Origin: Apostichopus japonicus
Lineage: Eukaryota > Echinodermata > Holothuroidea > Aspidochirotida > Stichopodidae
Length of the DNA: 60,000 nucleotides
Direction of reading: 5' to 3'
NCBI RefSeq assembly: GCF_037975245.1
Contig: NC_092575.1
Location: 5,451,501 to 5,511,500 of the forward strand
The translations under genes were made by a program, and so were the position numbers. Under the pieces are notes generated by a model. It ran no database searches, was not told the origin of the DNA, and saw nothing but the letters and a program-made list of their open reading frames with translations. The stretch's first letter is position 1, and the number at the start of each line of letters is the position of its first letter. Shown in pieces: positions 48,561 through 60,000 of this stretch.

Positions 48561-51500
48561 TACTAAGTACACTATTCAAATCACGACCGATCATCCCATG
48601 CATGGTGGCTTTTCGATATGCACAGCCCAGTAGGGAATTGCCCTATTCTATTATTCCGCAGAAAAAACAAATAAAGAATTGGCGAAGATAATTTGTGTCT
48701 TATACCACTTGTTTTTTCTTTTGAGAAGATTATTGTGTAGTGCAGTGCAGTGCACTAGCTCAATGGTTGTTTACTCAAGGAACGCCTTCTGTTCTTTATG
48801 TATACATTGTACTGCCATTATGTGTAAAGGTGATCAGTATTGTCTCCAAAAGGTTAAAAATTGGTCAAAGTTTTTTTTTTTTTTTTACGTGTTTCGACCC
48901 TCCAACGTAGTCACAGACAATGGGCAGTGTTAGAAATGGTAATTATATGTATCGATGAGTAGACTTGTCGAGACGCGGATCAGACTGGGTGACACAACCG
49001 CGGGGACCGCGGGGTCAGTTTTGGGGACCGGGGAAAATATGGGATAAAGAATAATGTATTCTCATTTTCGTAAAAATGCTAAATGAAGAAAACAAGGGAA
49101 GACTTCAAAAACATGGCGGGGCCCGACCTTTGAGGATGGCAATAAATTGATTCAGTCTGGAGTTTGAGCATATGAGAGACATCAAGCTGTTAGGCTATAC
49201 TTGCATGGGCACGAAAACCAAACAACTTGCTCTACTCTCAACCCCAATCTGGCAATAAAGTGATCACGACGGTGTTGTGACGATTAAGGGAAGTAGCACG
49301 AATTCCCCCACCCAACACCAACACCCAACACCCAACACCCAACACCAGAAAGGGAATTAATATTACAAAATGTTGTTTAAAATGTTGGTGAGCGGCGAGC
49401 ATGATACACTTTACGTATAGTGAGTATCTTGACAGGTATTTTAAATTCAGGTCTTTAAATTTACCCTAAAGGACAAGATACAAGATGTTTACCTTTTGGT
49501 TTGACCAATGCAAAATTTCTCTCATTTCAGTGGTGCCTAGCTGGCTTGTTTGACAAAAAAATATATAAGCTTTGACAATGGTAGGGAGATGTAGCTTAGG
49601 TTCAAGGGTCAACTTCTATAGACTCCTCCAATTTTCCCTCCGCATCTTTCTACCCCGCCAAGTTCGTTTATCTGCCACGTTCTGCTTATATGGTCTCCAA
49701 GGCAACGCAATCATACTTCGTTTATCAGTCCTGGTAGGAAAATGTTTACTAATTCCAGAACCTGGAAACGAAAACTTAACTGATCCACTATCATATCCCC
49801 AGTCCCCTTACATCACTCACAACGATGTTACGTCACATCTATGTGCCGAGAACATTGGTATAAGGGAATATATACTACCAAATGTTCTTAGCCAACTGAG
49901 AAGTTAAGGTACGTCGCTATCTGTATTACCTCAAGTATAGGGGAGCCAAAACTGTACACGTTTAAAATCTCAATGGCGCTATTCATAAATACGAATGCAT
50001 GGAAAAGCAAACTCTCCGTGTGTAATTGTAGTATGTTCGTATCCTGAATCTGACTAATTGCCTAATTGCTGTCCGACTGAACAGCGGATATTTGCTCACA
50101 ATTTCAACTGTCGACAAATCGCCAAAAAATAATGACCTTATACGGACCGGAGGGTGCATGAGTTTAAACTTTTTGAAGAAATTTGGCCAGTGCCGATAGG
50201 CAGTAGATTTGGCGTATAACCCTGCGCGGCAACCCTCAGTACAATACTGTATACATAGGTGGTTAATGCCCCATTTACGGTATTTGACAGGTCATAGCCA
50301 GAAGATTATCACCAACGTTACACGTAATTAGGTCAAACTCTTTTTAGATCACGTAACATGAAGTATTATCTGGCAGATCAGGGTCAGTATATCAACAGAA
50401 CTAGCAAGATGTCTTCATCCGAACAATAATTGTATCGTTTGCATGCTCAGTGCTCGATCCGGCAAGGATCCGCCCATGTTGTCTTTATGTTTAAGGCTAG
50501 GCTCCACCTATACTTTGAATATTCAGTTCCATGACACGGAGAATTAACACTTTTAGCCTAGCAACAATATCCAGGGGTAATTTGGTCATGTTTGTTTAAT
50601 TTCGATTTCAATTCGTTTATTCCAGTATGAATTATATCAGATTTGTTAATAGGATCAATTATATATATACATATAAAAAAGAAATAATTAAAGTGATTCA
50701 AACAGAGACAGATTAAAATTAAATCAAATAATATATAAGAAGGAATGAATATTATAAGAAAAAAGTTCAAAAGGATTATAATAAAGGATCTAAAGCTCCA
50801 TTGTGAGTTAAAAAGTGCAGCTCTGTAAAGAAAAGGAATTTCTAAAAAGTGTGCTATTCTAAAACTTAATCCCCTTACATCTATCTCTTTTGTGTTTACC
50901 CTGCTCATTAACCTGTCTGTATTCTGTGCGTGTATTTGTCCTTTCTGTTGCTGTTACTTGTCATTCAGCCTCTTAAGAAGACCCTGCTTGGATAGGAACG
51001 TCAGGCTCTTTAGTGGATAAGCAGTTTGCTAACAGTTTTGTTTTATTTTAAATTATAAAAGCGGCAGGCATTCAAGAATCACGCATTTAACGCCGGTGAT
51101 GGACCCGATTTATTTCAAATATTTCACCATGGTATGTATTGGGCGGGTGAGGAAAGAGGGAGGGAGGGTGAGTGAGGGGGGGGGGTGGTGACGCCTCTCT
51201 CATCCACTTTCCAGAAGACTAGATGTTGTACATGTAGTAAGAAGGCTAGTTCAAAATATCAGGTTATACATGAAAACAGTGACCTTTCCCTGCTCCAAAT
51301 AGGTACGGATATTACTCTGCTTTTTAACTGAGATGAGAGGGCAAATGGAAGCCCTTCTTTTAAACGCCCCTGTAGACCTATGGTAGCCAGTATTAGACCG
51401 AATCTTAATATGCTAGATTCACTATAGTAATTGTGCGCTTGAGCATGTAAGCCGTTGCAGTGTCATTTAGAAGGGCGAACAGTGCCGATGCACATTATTT

Positions 51501-51976
51501 CATCGGAGGTGGGTTGGGAATAAACCCCCTCCCCCTGTGTAACCCCCTCTACCCGAAAAGCCCCCTCTCCCCGAGTTTTGGTAGAGCACAAGAACCTTGA
51601 TGGAAGGGCTGTAGGTTGATAAACATTTACAAAGGCGGGCTTTCGCTGTGGGGTCGTTGAATGCGCAGGGGGTGTGGGGCTCCTCCCGCTCAATCACCCC
51701 TCCACTCCAAATGACAATTTCAGACGTCCAATGGGGCATAATGGGTTATATTTATACTATAAAGTAAGTCTTACTCAAGTTTCGCCTAGACTTATTGACT
51801 TTTTAGGTTGACATATAACTTTCATCCCCTTGGAAAAAAAGAAGACAACGGCGACAAAGAAAGGTACAATTTTATAGTTCTATTTAGTGCAATCCAACCA
51901 CTGCTATAAATAAATGACTTTAATATACACATAGGCAAGACAACATACTTTTCGTGCGTGCGTTGAAATGTTGAAG

Positions 51977-52069
51977 ATGTTCAAGCAATAGGCAACCTGA
52001 GCATTTTGACAAGCAATAAGGTACTGTGTATGATAAGTCACTTCATATGGCAAAATATGATATACATAC

Positions 52070-52121
<52 letters not shown>

Positions 52122-52448
52122 ATATATCTTATATAAATATATATATATATATAGATATATATATAGATAGATATATATATACACACACATACACATAAAT
52201 ATATAAATATATATTAATACATATAGATATACATACATACAAGAATAAATATAAATATAAAGATATATATATAGATATTTATAAATATATATATAAATAT
52301 AAATATACACACACACATACACATAAATATATATAAACACATATATATATATATAAATGTTCAAGCAATAGGCAAACTGAGCATTTTGACAAGCAATAAG
52401 GTACTGTTTATGATAAGTCACTTCATATGGCAAATATGATATATATAC

Positions 52449-52485
<37 letters not shown>

Positions 52486-52544
52486 TATTTATAGATATAT
52501 GTATAAATATAAATATACACACACATACACATAAATATATATAA

Positions 52545-52575
<31 letters not shown>

Positions 52576-52580
52576 AATAC
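51977..52580. repeat. Tandem duplication (about 385 bp) containing complex TA repeats
   Basis: The block TGTTCAAGCAATAGGCAA followed by TGAGCATTTTGACAAGCAAT and CACTTCATATGGCAAA occurs at about 51977-52055 and again at about 52358-52436. Each copy is followed by TA, TAAATA and CACACATACACA arrays. The 219-residue Tyr/Ile frame across it is not a gene. Confidence 0.9.
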
Positions 52581-53220
52581 ATACAAGAATAAATTAACAA
52601 TAAGCGTTATACAGCCGCCTGAAAGGTTAGCTATTGTCGAGTGGGGGGGGGGGGGATAAATGGTCCTACTAAAGTGACTCGTTTGGTATGTTTTCAATCA
52701 CCATTATAATTATATTTCTTGTTCGCTTTGTTCAAAATGATGAAATAAATTACTGTAAGTCTAAAAGTTAAAAAAAGTTAGGAGGATTGAAAGTGATTTA
52801 CATGCGTTTTAGAAATTCTTTGGTGAAGCAGGAGCATTCCCGCAGGGAGAGTTGTCAGATGTATTCGGGGATATTATACGATCAATTTTAACTCAGTCTT
52901 CTTTAGCTGAAAATCTAAACTGTTAGAAGTTGGTATCGTAGATGTCATGAGAGAGCTCTCCGCCAGCTATCATAATTGTGAGTTGCGACTTGCCAGTCGA
53001 AAGCGGCACCCCAAAATGGTAAATAATGTCAGGTGAAAACGTCGAATCTTTGTGGTAATGTTTGACTCAAAAAGTATATAGTACTAACATGCATGGTAAA
53101 AGAAAATCTGGGTGGTTAAAAACAATCGTAAAGTTAACATGGTATAGTACAAAGTATATACAAAGCCTTCACATTTTTATACATCTTAATTTTTTTTTTT
53201 TGGGTGGGGAAGGGGGGGCT

Positions 53221-53457
53221 TTACTCTTTCAAATAAATGCCGATAACGAAAGCGCACAAGCTAATGATGACGTTACTGTGCAGAATAATGGCGTCACCGG
53301 TACCGTCATTGCATTTATCAGACTCGCAACACAGAGTACACTTGCTAAGCCCTTGGTTGCCATTGGTAACGCAGTTCTGTCCCTCCATGGCATCAACGTC
53401 ACAGCTCTCATGGGAACAAGTTCGGGAGACATTCAAAAATTCCGACGAATTCCCCGA
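53221..53457 (-). CDS. Terminal exon of a Ly6/uPAR-domain GPI-anchored protein
   Basis: The acceptor CCACTGTGTTCCAG precedes a 237-nt exon (78 codons plus TAA) in phase 0. It encodes the second half of a three-finger Ly6/uPAR domain, ending in the family's CTLCCESDKCN motif. NDGTGD then leads to a hydrophobic tail VIISLCAFVIGIYL, as expected of a GPI-attachment signal. The exon has seven cysteines. Sequons are at NSS and NVS near its start. Ly6/uPAR proteins are small disulphide-rich cell-surface or secreted ligands and receptors; no specific partner can be inferred. Confidence 0.87.
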   Translation of the reverse strand, partial: SGNSSEFLNVSRTCSHESCDVDAMEGQNCVTNGNQGLSKCTLCCESDKCNDGTGDAIILHSNVIISLCAFVIGIYLKE

Positions 53458-56400
53458 CTGGAACACAGTGGTCTTCAATAAAATATGAAAAAATGTAAAC
53501 ACTGAAATTATGAACCGTGATTGCGAATATTTGACATTAGGGGTTTCATTTTTTCACTTCCGTGGAATTCCACTGATGTATTATGTGATAAAAAAAGACA
53601 CACAAACAGACACATACATACATGGAAGGTGCACACATGCAGACAGGCATGTGGATTGTCTGATGAATGACATCACACTAACTACCATTATGAAGCAGAT
53701 TCACAATATGGAGTGCAAAGTATGCATAGAAGCTGCACAGCTGTAAGCAGACATGTGCATTGTATCAAGAATGACATGACAGTTAGAAACTGACACTGCT
53801 ATCAGTCCAGCTTTTTATTTCTATCATACTTTTCAATTTTAAGATATGACACTTTTAACAGCTGATCATCAATTAAAGTGACTGGGTGATAAAGTCTATT
53901 ACACAGAACTCAATAGGGGGAGACATTTCTATGGCCCCACAAATGTTTTTATTTTAATGTCATCCAAAGGTGCTCTGTTGTTTACATGAACTTAGAAGAA
54001 CATTGTATATATTTATTGGGTGGGGCGGGGGGAGGATTATAATTTTTAAAACAAAGGATTAATATTACATCTCCTGTACAGAGGTGCAGACGTCGTCATC
54101 AATTTAGCTTTAAAGGGGCACTCCACAGAAAAAGCAATATTTTAAAGATGAATATATATTTTGAACAACAGAATAAACTCTGGCCCAAGCAGCTTTCCAA
54201 TTTAGCACTCATCCCACCCCCCCCCCCCATCTCCCTTTTTTTCTTGGACTGTAACAATTCAAAGACTTATAAATTCTGCCCGACTGAGTCACACATATCA
54301 TAATTACCAAACAGGTGATATAAATACATAATTACCAGGCAGCTACCGTCACAGGCAATGGTAGCTGAGTCACTTGTCTGTTCCATGTAGCAATGATCGT
54401 CAAGACTAGAGCTATTTGACACACACGAGTAGCAACCCATCTACGGAATAACCAAAAAAGAAAAGAGAGATGGAAAAAAAACAGTCAGTTACGATTTGTC
54501 TAAAAAAATTGTCTTTCACTAACTCATGACTTGATTAATATTGATGTAGGATAAACGGATTTTGTCGTTTTACCTAGATAACCCCACACCCCCCCCCCCC
54601 CTCTTCCTCCACCCAATCTTTTCTACCTCATAAAGATCCTCTTAAAACACAATGACATCCCGTGTATCATTCAGTTAAGTCAGTATGTTTGGTTGGTTCT
54701 TTTCGTCCCGGAACTCCTCCCCTACCCCCTTCCCCCTTCCCCTCCCCAAACCCGAGTCCAGCCTCCCATCCCTGCCCTGAAACTAACTATTCAACCGGGC
54801 AGTTCATTACATATAGGGAGGAAAACATTCGATACGAAAATTGGTGACAACTTCACGACATAATCGTCCAGTGACGGATCCAGGAGTTAAGAAAGTTAAA
54901 TATGTTACATAACTTCACTTATCTGTAAAAAAATCTTTATTGGGTCTGTACTGCTTAACACAGAGCACTAGGCAATATATGAGGAGAAATATCCCGCACT
55001 ACATCCACCTCTTCCTTTGCAGTCCGCCTCCATCGTGCACCCCCCCCCCCCCCACCCCACACCCTCCTAAACACAAATACACACACGCCCGTTTCAACTG
55101 CCTCCATACCTCTCTCTGTCTCTTCCTGTGGGTCTTTAATAAGTAAAGATAAATCTTTGATGTCTATATAAATTATAAGGACCAAAAATGAATCGACAAA
55201 ATCACCAACTTCGCACCTTACCGTGAATTGACCATGGTTCTTACTTAACACATCAATGGTTTTGCAACATTGAATGTTCACGTGGTGATTATATAGACTT
55301 ACAGAGTGCTCCTTTGACTTTGTCGATTCAGAGGACATAGCGATACTTTCAGTTGAAGTTTCAGAGGGAAACAATGGAACCTCAGTACTGGAATCCGCCT
55401 ATAATGAACAGAAACAAGAATGACAAAAGAAATATGGCAACATTAGTGTTAGGGACAGAACATATTATGAGCGATTAAGGACCCACTCTATTTAAACTGT
55501 TTCTTGTTTTTTTTAAGTTCCCCGTTATAGATATAAACCATGGAGATAGACTCGAGAGAAGGAGTTGAATTGGAGAGAACAAGGAGAAAAGTATAGTAAG
55601 AAATAAAATCAAGTCACTGTATCTTCCTTATCTACTCTCTATTCAGCAAAAGTCAGTGATGTGTAAGTCTCTACGGACCTGAGTTTTTTTGAGGGGCAGG
55701 AAGGAAGGGGGCTTATTATTCATTATATATGTCACAAAAGTATATGTAACGATGAGTCACGTCACCACATAGGACTATCAAGCGACCCTTCCCAGTCCCC
55801 ACCCCGTGCCCCTGGAAGTGTCTGTACTAAGTTATTTATCCAACGACCTACACCCATACCGTCGTCTAAAAGAGAGGGAATACAAGTCAGTTACGATTTG
55901 TCTCCAAACTTGTCTTTCACTAACTCATGACTTGATTAAGATAGATGTCAGTTAAACGGTTTTTGACGTTTAACCTCGATACCCACCCCCCCCCCTTCCT
56001 CCACCCAAGCTTTCTGCGTGAACTCTTTTCTTTCCTTATCCATCCATTCCTACCTCATGGAAATCCTCTTATAACACAATGACATCCCGTGTATCATCAG
56101 ATAAAACAAACTGTTGTACTTTTTGTTTGGTTCTTTCCGACCAGGAACTCCTTCTCATTCCCCTTACCATTCCCCTTTCTAAACCCTAGCCCAGTCTCCC
56201 ACCCCTGCCCTGGCACTAACTATTCAACCCGACAGTTTATTACATATAGTGAGGAAACATTCGATACGAAAATGAGTAACAACTTCACGACATAATCGTC
56301 CAGGGGACGGATCCAGGAGTTTAGAAAGGTTAGTATGTTAGATAACTTCACTTATCTGTAAAAAATCTTTATTGGTTGTGTACAGCTTTACACAGATCAC

Positions 56401-59400
56401 TAGACAATATATGAGGAGAAATATGATGCACTACATCCACCTCTTCCTTTGCAGTCCCCTCCATCGTGCAACCCCCCCCCCCCACACACACACACCCTCA
56501 CTACACACAAATACACACACGCCCGTTTCAACAACCTCCATACCTCTCTCTCTCTTTCGCAGGGTCTTTGGCAAGTAACGATAAATCTTGATGTCTTTAA
56601 ATTATAAGGACCAAAAATGAATCGACAAAATCACCAACTTCGCACCTTACCGTGAATTGACCATGGTTCTTACTTAACACATCAATGGTTTTGCAACATT
56701 GAATGTTCACATGGTGATTATAGACTTACAGAGTGGTCCATAAACTTTGTCGATTCAGAGGACATAGTGATACTTTCAGTTGACATTTCAGCGGGAGCCA
56801 CTGAAACCTCAGGACTGGAACCCGCCTATAATGAACAGAAACAAGAACGACAAAAGAAATATTGCAACATCTAAGTGTTAGGGACAGAACATAATATGAG
56901 CGGTCAATGACCCACTCTCTTTAAACCGTTTCTTGTTTTTTAAGTTCCCCGTTATAGATATAAACCATGGAGATGGTCTCGAGAGAAGGAGTTTAATTGG
57001 AGAGAACAAGAAGAAAAGTAGCGTAAGAAATAAAATCAAGTCTTAAAGAGAGGAAATAAAAGTCAGTTACGATTTGTCTCCAAACTTGTCTTTCACTAAC
57101 TCATGACTTGATTGCGAAAGATGTCAGTTAAACGGTTGTTGACGTTTTACCTCGATACCCACCCCCCCCCTTCCTCCACCCAAGCTTTCTCCGTGAATTC
57201 TTTCCTTTCCTTATCCATCCATTCCTACCTCATAAAGATCCTCTTATAACACAATGATATCCCGTTTATCATCAGATAAAACAAACTGGTGTACTTTTTG
57301 TTTGGTTCTTTCCGACCAGGAACTCCTTCCCATTCCCCTTACCATTCCCCTTTCTAAACCCTAGCCCGTCTCCCACCCCTGCCCTGACACTAGCTATTCA
57401 ACCCGACAGTTTATTACATATAGTGAGGAAAACTTTCGATACGAAAATGAGTAACAACTTCACGACATAATCGTCCAGGGACGGATCCAGGAGTGTAGAA
57501 TGGTAAAATATGTTACATAACTTCATTCAGATAAATCAAACTGTCGTATTTTTGGTTTGGTTTTTTTTTCGATCAGGAGCTCCTCCCCAATCTCCCTTCC
57601 CCTTTCCCCCCTTCCCCTCCCTAAATTGAGTCCCGTCTCTCACACAAACACGCCAGTTTCAACTACCTCCATGCCACTTTATCTTTCTCCGGGTCTTTGG
57701 CAAGTAACGATACATCTTTGATGTCTTTAAATTAAAAGGAAAGAAGGAACAAAAATGAATCGACGGTATCACCAACTTCGCATCTAACCGTGAATTAACC
57801 ATGGTTCGTACATATCGCTTCAATGATTTTACAACATTGTATGTTCACTTGGAGATTATATAGACTTACAGAGTTGTCCTTTGACAATGTCGATTCCGAG
57901 AGCACAGTAACACTTTCAGTTGACTTTTCAGAGGGAGCCACTGAAACCTCAGTACTGGAACCCGCCTATAATGAACAGAAACAAGAACGACAAAAGAAAT
58001 ATGGCAACATATAAGTGTTAGGGACAGTACATAATATGAGCGGTCAATGACCCACTCTCTTTAAACCGTTTCTTGTTTTTCTCTCCCCGTTATAGATATA
58101 AACCATGGAGATGGTCTCGAGAGAAGGAGATTAATTGGAGAGAACAAGGAGAAAAGCAGCGTCAGAAATAAAATCAAGTCACGGTATCTTCCTTATCGAC
58201 TCTCAATTCAGCAAAAGTCATTGATGTGTAAGTCTCTACGGACCTGAGTTTTTTTGGAAGGGGCGGAACGGAAGGGGACTTGTTCTTCAGTATATATATC
58301 ACAAAAGTAAATGTATCGATGAGTCACGTCACCACATAGAGCTACCAAGCGACCCTTGCCCGTCTCCCACCCCCTGCCCTGACACTAGCTATTCAACCGG
58401 ACAGTTTATTACATATAGTGAGGAAAACTTTCCATACGAAAATGAGTAACAACATCACGACATAATCGTCCAGGGACGGATCCAGGAGTTTAGAAAGGTA
58501 AGTATGTTACATAACTTCACTTATCTGTAAAAAATCTTTATTGGGTCTGTACAGCTTGACACAGATCACTAGGCCGCAATACATGAGGAGAAATATGATG
58601 CACTACATCCACGTCTTCCTTTGCAGTCCCCTCCATCGTGCCCACCCCCGCCCCACCCCCACACCCTCCTAAACACAAATACACACACGCCCGTTTCAAC
58701 TGCCTCCATACCTCTCTCTGTCTCTTCCTGCGGGTCTTTAATAAGTAAAGATAAATCTTTGATGTCTTTAAATTATAAGGACCAAAATCAATCGACGATA
58801 TCACCAACTTCGCACCTTACCGTGAATTGACCAGGGTTCTTACAAAACACTTCAATGATTTTGCAACATTGTATGACCCGATGGGGATTATATAGACTTA
58901 CAGAGTAGTTCATAGACCTTGTCGATTCAGAGGACACAGTGACATTTTCAGTTGAATTTGCAGAGGGAGCCACTGAAATCTTAGTACTGGAACCCGCCCA
59001 TAATGAACAGAAACAAGCAATGTTTGCTCATTTATCATTGAACCTTTACAACGATTTTAATTAAACTTTCGCAGTTCCCATGGCATGGCCATTTGATGGC
59101 ACAGCCATAAAAGTAATACTAACTGTCTACTTCCAGAATCCATGTATGAATAAAACTATTACATATTTTCACTTATCTGTAAAATATTCTAAACAAAATC
59201 TGTATTGGGTCTGTAAAGCTTTACACAGAGAAATATTAAAAATATGAGGATAATAAAATGCACAGCATCCATCTCTTCCTTTGCAGTTCCCCACACCCAC
59301 ACCCATGCCCCCCCCCCCCTCCCACCCCTCACACGCCCGTTTAAGCTACCTCCACACCACTCTCTCTTTCTGGGGGTCTTTGGCAAGTAACGATAAATCT

Positions 59401-59647
59401 TTGACGTCTTTAAATTATAAGGAAAAAAGAACAGAAATGAATCGACGATATCACCAACTTCGCACCTTACCGTGAATTGACCAGGGTTCTTACAAAACAC
59501 TTCAATGATTTTGCAACATTGTATGACCTGATGGGGATTATATAGACTTACAGAGTAGTTCATAGACGTTGTCGATTCAGAGGACACAGTGACATTTTCA
59601 GTTGAATTTGCAGAGGGAGCCACTGAAATCTTAGTACTGGAACCCGC
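53221..59647 (-). CDS. Proposed partial gene: Ser/Thr-rich repeat stalk plus Ly6 domain plus GPI signal
   Basis: Proposed exon order on the minus strand is 59647-59552, (58997-58902, acceptor broken), 57965-57870, 56825-56730, 55398-55303, 54440-54336 and 53457-53221. All are phase 0, so any subset splices in frame. The product would be a cell-surface protein with a variable number of 32-residue Ser/Thr/Glu-rich modules, then one Ly6/uPAR domain and a GPI signal. The 5' end with the signal peptide lies beyond base 60000. Seen: exon borders, frames, shared orientation, and flanking intron repeats reaching up to the Ly6 exon. Inferred: that all exons belong to one transcript. The repeat exons could instead belong to a separate upstream gene. 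Confidence 0.5.
54336..54440 (-). CDS. Ly6/uPAR exon with the first half of the three-finger domain
   Basis: A 105-nt phase-0 exon between acceptor TTCCGTAG and donor CTG|GTAATT. It begins MGCYSCVSNSSS, matching the N-terminal CYxC of Ly6 domains, and carries five cysteines (C3, C6, C17, C30, C34). It joins in frame to the exon at 53457, giving a 113-residue domain plus tail with 12 cysteines, two more than the usual ten. Upstream exons are the 96-bp repeat exons or lie beyond the window. Confidence 0.83.
55303..55398 (-). CDS. Stalk exon copy 1 (32 codons)
   Basis: Acceptor TTCTGTTCATTATAG, then 96 nt, then TCT|GTAAGT. The translation begins ADSSTEVPLFPSETSTESIA and ends KSKEHS: Ser/Thr/Glu-rich and compatible with an O-glycosylated stalk. 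The frame stays open past the donor in this copy only by chance, since copies 2 and 3 have stops there. Confidence 0.65.
56730..56825 (-). CDS. Stalk exon copy 2 (32 codons)
   Basis: Same acceptor and GTAAGT donor as copy 1, 96 nt, no stop. It begins AGSSPEVSVAPAEMSTESIT and ends KFMDHS. A 2-base deletion just after the donor breaks the read-through frame, which supports an intron there. Confidence 0.65.
57870..57965 (-). CDS. Stalk exon copy 3 (32 codons)
   Basis: 96 nt, intact acceptor and GTAAGT donor. It begins AGSSTEVSVAPSEKSTESVT and ends LSKDNS. The intron downstream contains in-frame stops. Confidence 0.65.
58902..58997 (-). pseudogene. Stalk exon copy 4 with destroyed splice acceptor
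   Basis: The exon body is open (AGSSTKISVAPSANSTENVT...SMNYS) and the donor GTAAGT is intact, but the acceptor reads TTCATTATGG where the other four copies have TTCATTATAG. With AG lost the exon should be skipped, which keeps the frame because it is 96 nt. It differs from copy 5 by one coding change (Arg for Thr) in this exon. Confidence 0.65.
59552..59647 (-). CDS. Stalk exon copy 5 (32 codons)
   Basis: Intact acceptor TTCATTATAG and donor GTAAGT. The translation contains SANSTENVTVSSEST and MNYS, giving three N-glycosylation sequons (NST, NVT, NYS) that copies 1-3 lack. Confidence 0.65.
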
Positions 59648-60000
59648 CTATAATGAACAGAAACAAGCAATGTTTGCTCATTTATCATTGAACCTATACA
59701 ACGATTTTAATTAAACTTTCGCAGTTCCCATGGCATGGCCATTTGATGGCACAGCCAGAAAAGTAATGCTAACTGTCTACTTCCAGAATCCATGTATGAA
59801 TAAAAATATTACATATCTTCACTTATCTGTAAAATATTCTAAACAAAATCTGTATTGGGTCTGTAAAGCTTTACACAGAGAAATATTAAAAATATGAGGA
59901 TAAATAAAATGTACAGCATCCATCTCTTCCTTTGCAGTTCCCCACACCCATGCCCTCCCCCCTCCCACCCCTCACACGCCCGTTTAAGCTGCCTCCACAT

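Larger units (their letters stand above)
48262..53220. other. Intergenic interval upstream of the fucosyltransferase
   Basis: Contents: the hairpin at 48533; a CCAACACC short repeat at about 49309-49348; a diverged inverted copy (about 49205-49290) of a segment at about 20250-20360 sharing GGGCACGAAAACCAAAC; a nested-foldback relative at about 50965-51040; and the TA-rich duplication at 51977. No exon was recognised. Confidence 0.5.
54445..60000. repeat. Tandem array of 0.65-1.4 kb units, each with one stalk exon
   Basis: Exon-to-exon spacing is 1427, 1140, 1032 and 650 bp. The units share CAGTTACGATTTGTCT, ATTCAACC.GACAGTT, CGTCCAG.GACGGATCCAGGA, ATCTTTATTGGG and CTCTTCCTTTGCAGT. The last 650-bp unit (about 58998-59647) is nearly identical to the start of another copy running off the window, so it is the youngest duplication. 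C-runs of 8-16 bases recur in each unit. Confidence 0.88.

Noticed and set aside
54955-55374. Long minus-strand frame of 139 codons over stalk exon 1 (similar frames at 58788-58973 and 59189-59623)
   Set aside because: The frame runs past a GTAAGT donor. Copies 2 and 3 have frameshifts or stops in the same place, so only the 96-nt exon part is credible.

Overview
The window is animal (eukaryotic) genomic DNA: intron-split genes with GT-AG borders, long (TA)n tracts, many short transposon relics and large gene-poor spaces. It fits a marine invertebrate deuterostome, most likely an echinoderm and possibly a sea cucumber. That assignment is inference from the gene families (intrinsic-factor/transcobalamin-like protein, intronless GT10 fucosyltransferase, Ly6/uPAR protein), the AT-rich DNA with frequent TAGGCCTA-type motifs, and the SINE/hAT relics. 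No species call can be proved from sequence alone.

All four protein-coding loci recognised are on the minus strand. (1) 4636-14423: a complete eight-exon gene for a secreted cobalamin-binding protein of the intrinsic factor/transcobalamin family. All seven introns have consistent phases, giving 471 codons, a signal peptide, the six conserved cysteines and a C-terminal DUF4430-type domain. (2) 33654-34826: an intronless 390-residue Ser/Pro/Arg-rich, probably disordered protein of unknown function. (3) 46822-48261: an intronless 479-residue GT10 alpha-1,3-fucosyltransferase-like type II Golgi enzyme with an unusual acidic stem. (4) 53221 to beyond 60000: the 3' part of a Ly6/uPAR three-finger gene with a GPI-type tail. 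It is preceded in the same orientation by a tandem array of five 96-bp phase-0 exons, each encoding a 32-residue Ser/Thr/Glu-rich segment. The array looks like an expanding mucin-like stalk and is the most unusual structure in the window.

Layout: 1-3947 has no recognisable gene. At 3948-4637 a tandemly duplicated 340-350 bp segment supplies the 3' UTR and two poly(A) signals of gene 1. Gene 1 fills 4.6-14.4 kb, and its introns hold two hAT-type MITEs, a GATTAT microsatellite and a hairpin-forming minisatellite. 14.4-33.6 kb is gene-poor and holds TA tracts, a large foldback element, a hAT MITE with perfect 8-bp target duplications, a SINE tail, and a perfect 18-bp-arm palindrome between two TA arrays. 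34.8-46.8 kb is again gene-poor, with three more TIR/TSD-defined elements, a tandem repeat carrying perfect DR1 nuclear-receptor motifs, and more TA tracts. 48.3-53.2 kb is repeats and a TA-rich duplication. From 53.2 kb onward is the Ly6/stalk locus.

The genes are not an operon and nothing shows that they are co-regulated. The shared theme of secreted or cell-surface proteins and Golgi glycosylation is only an observation.
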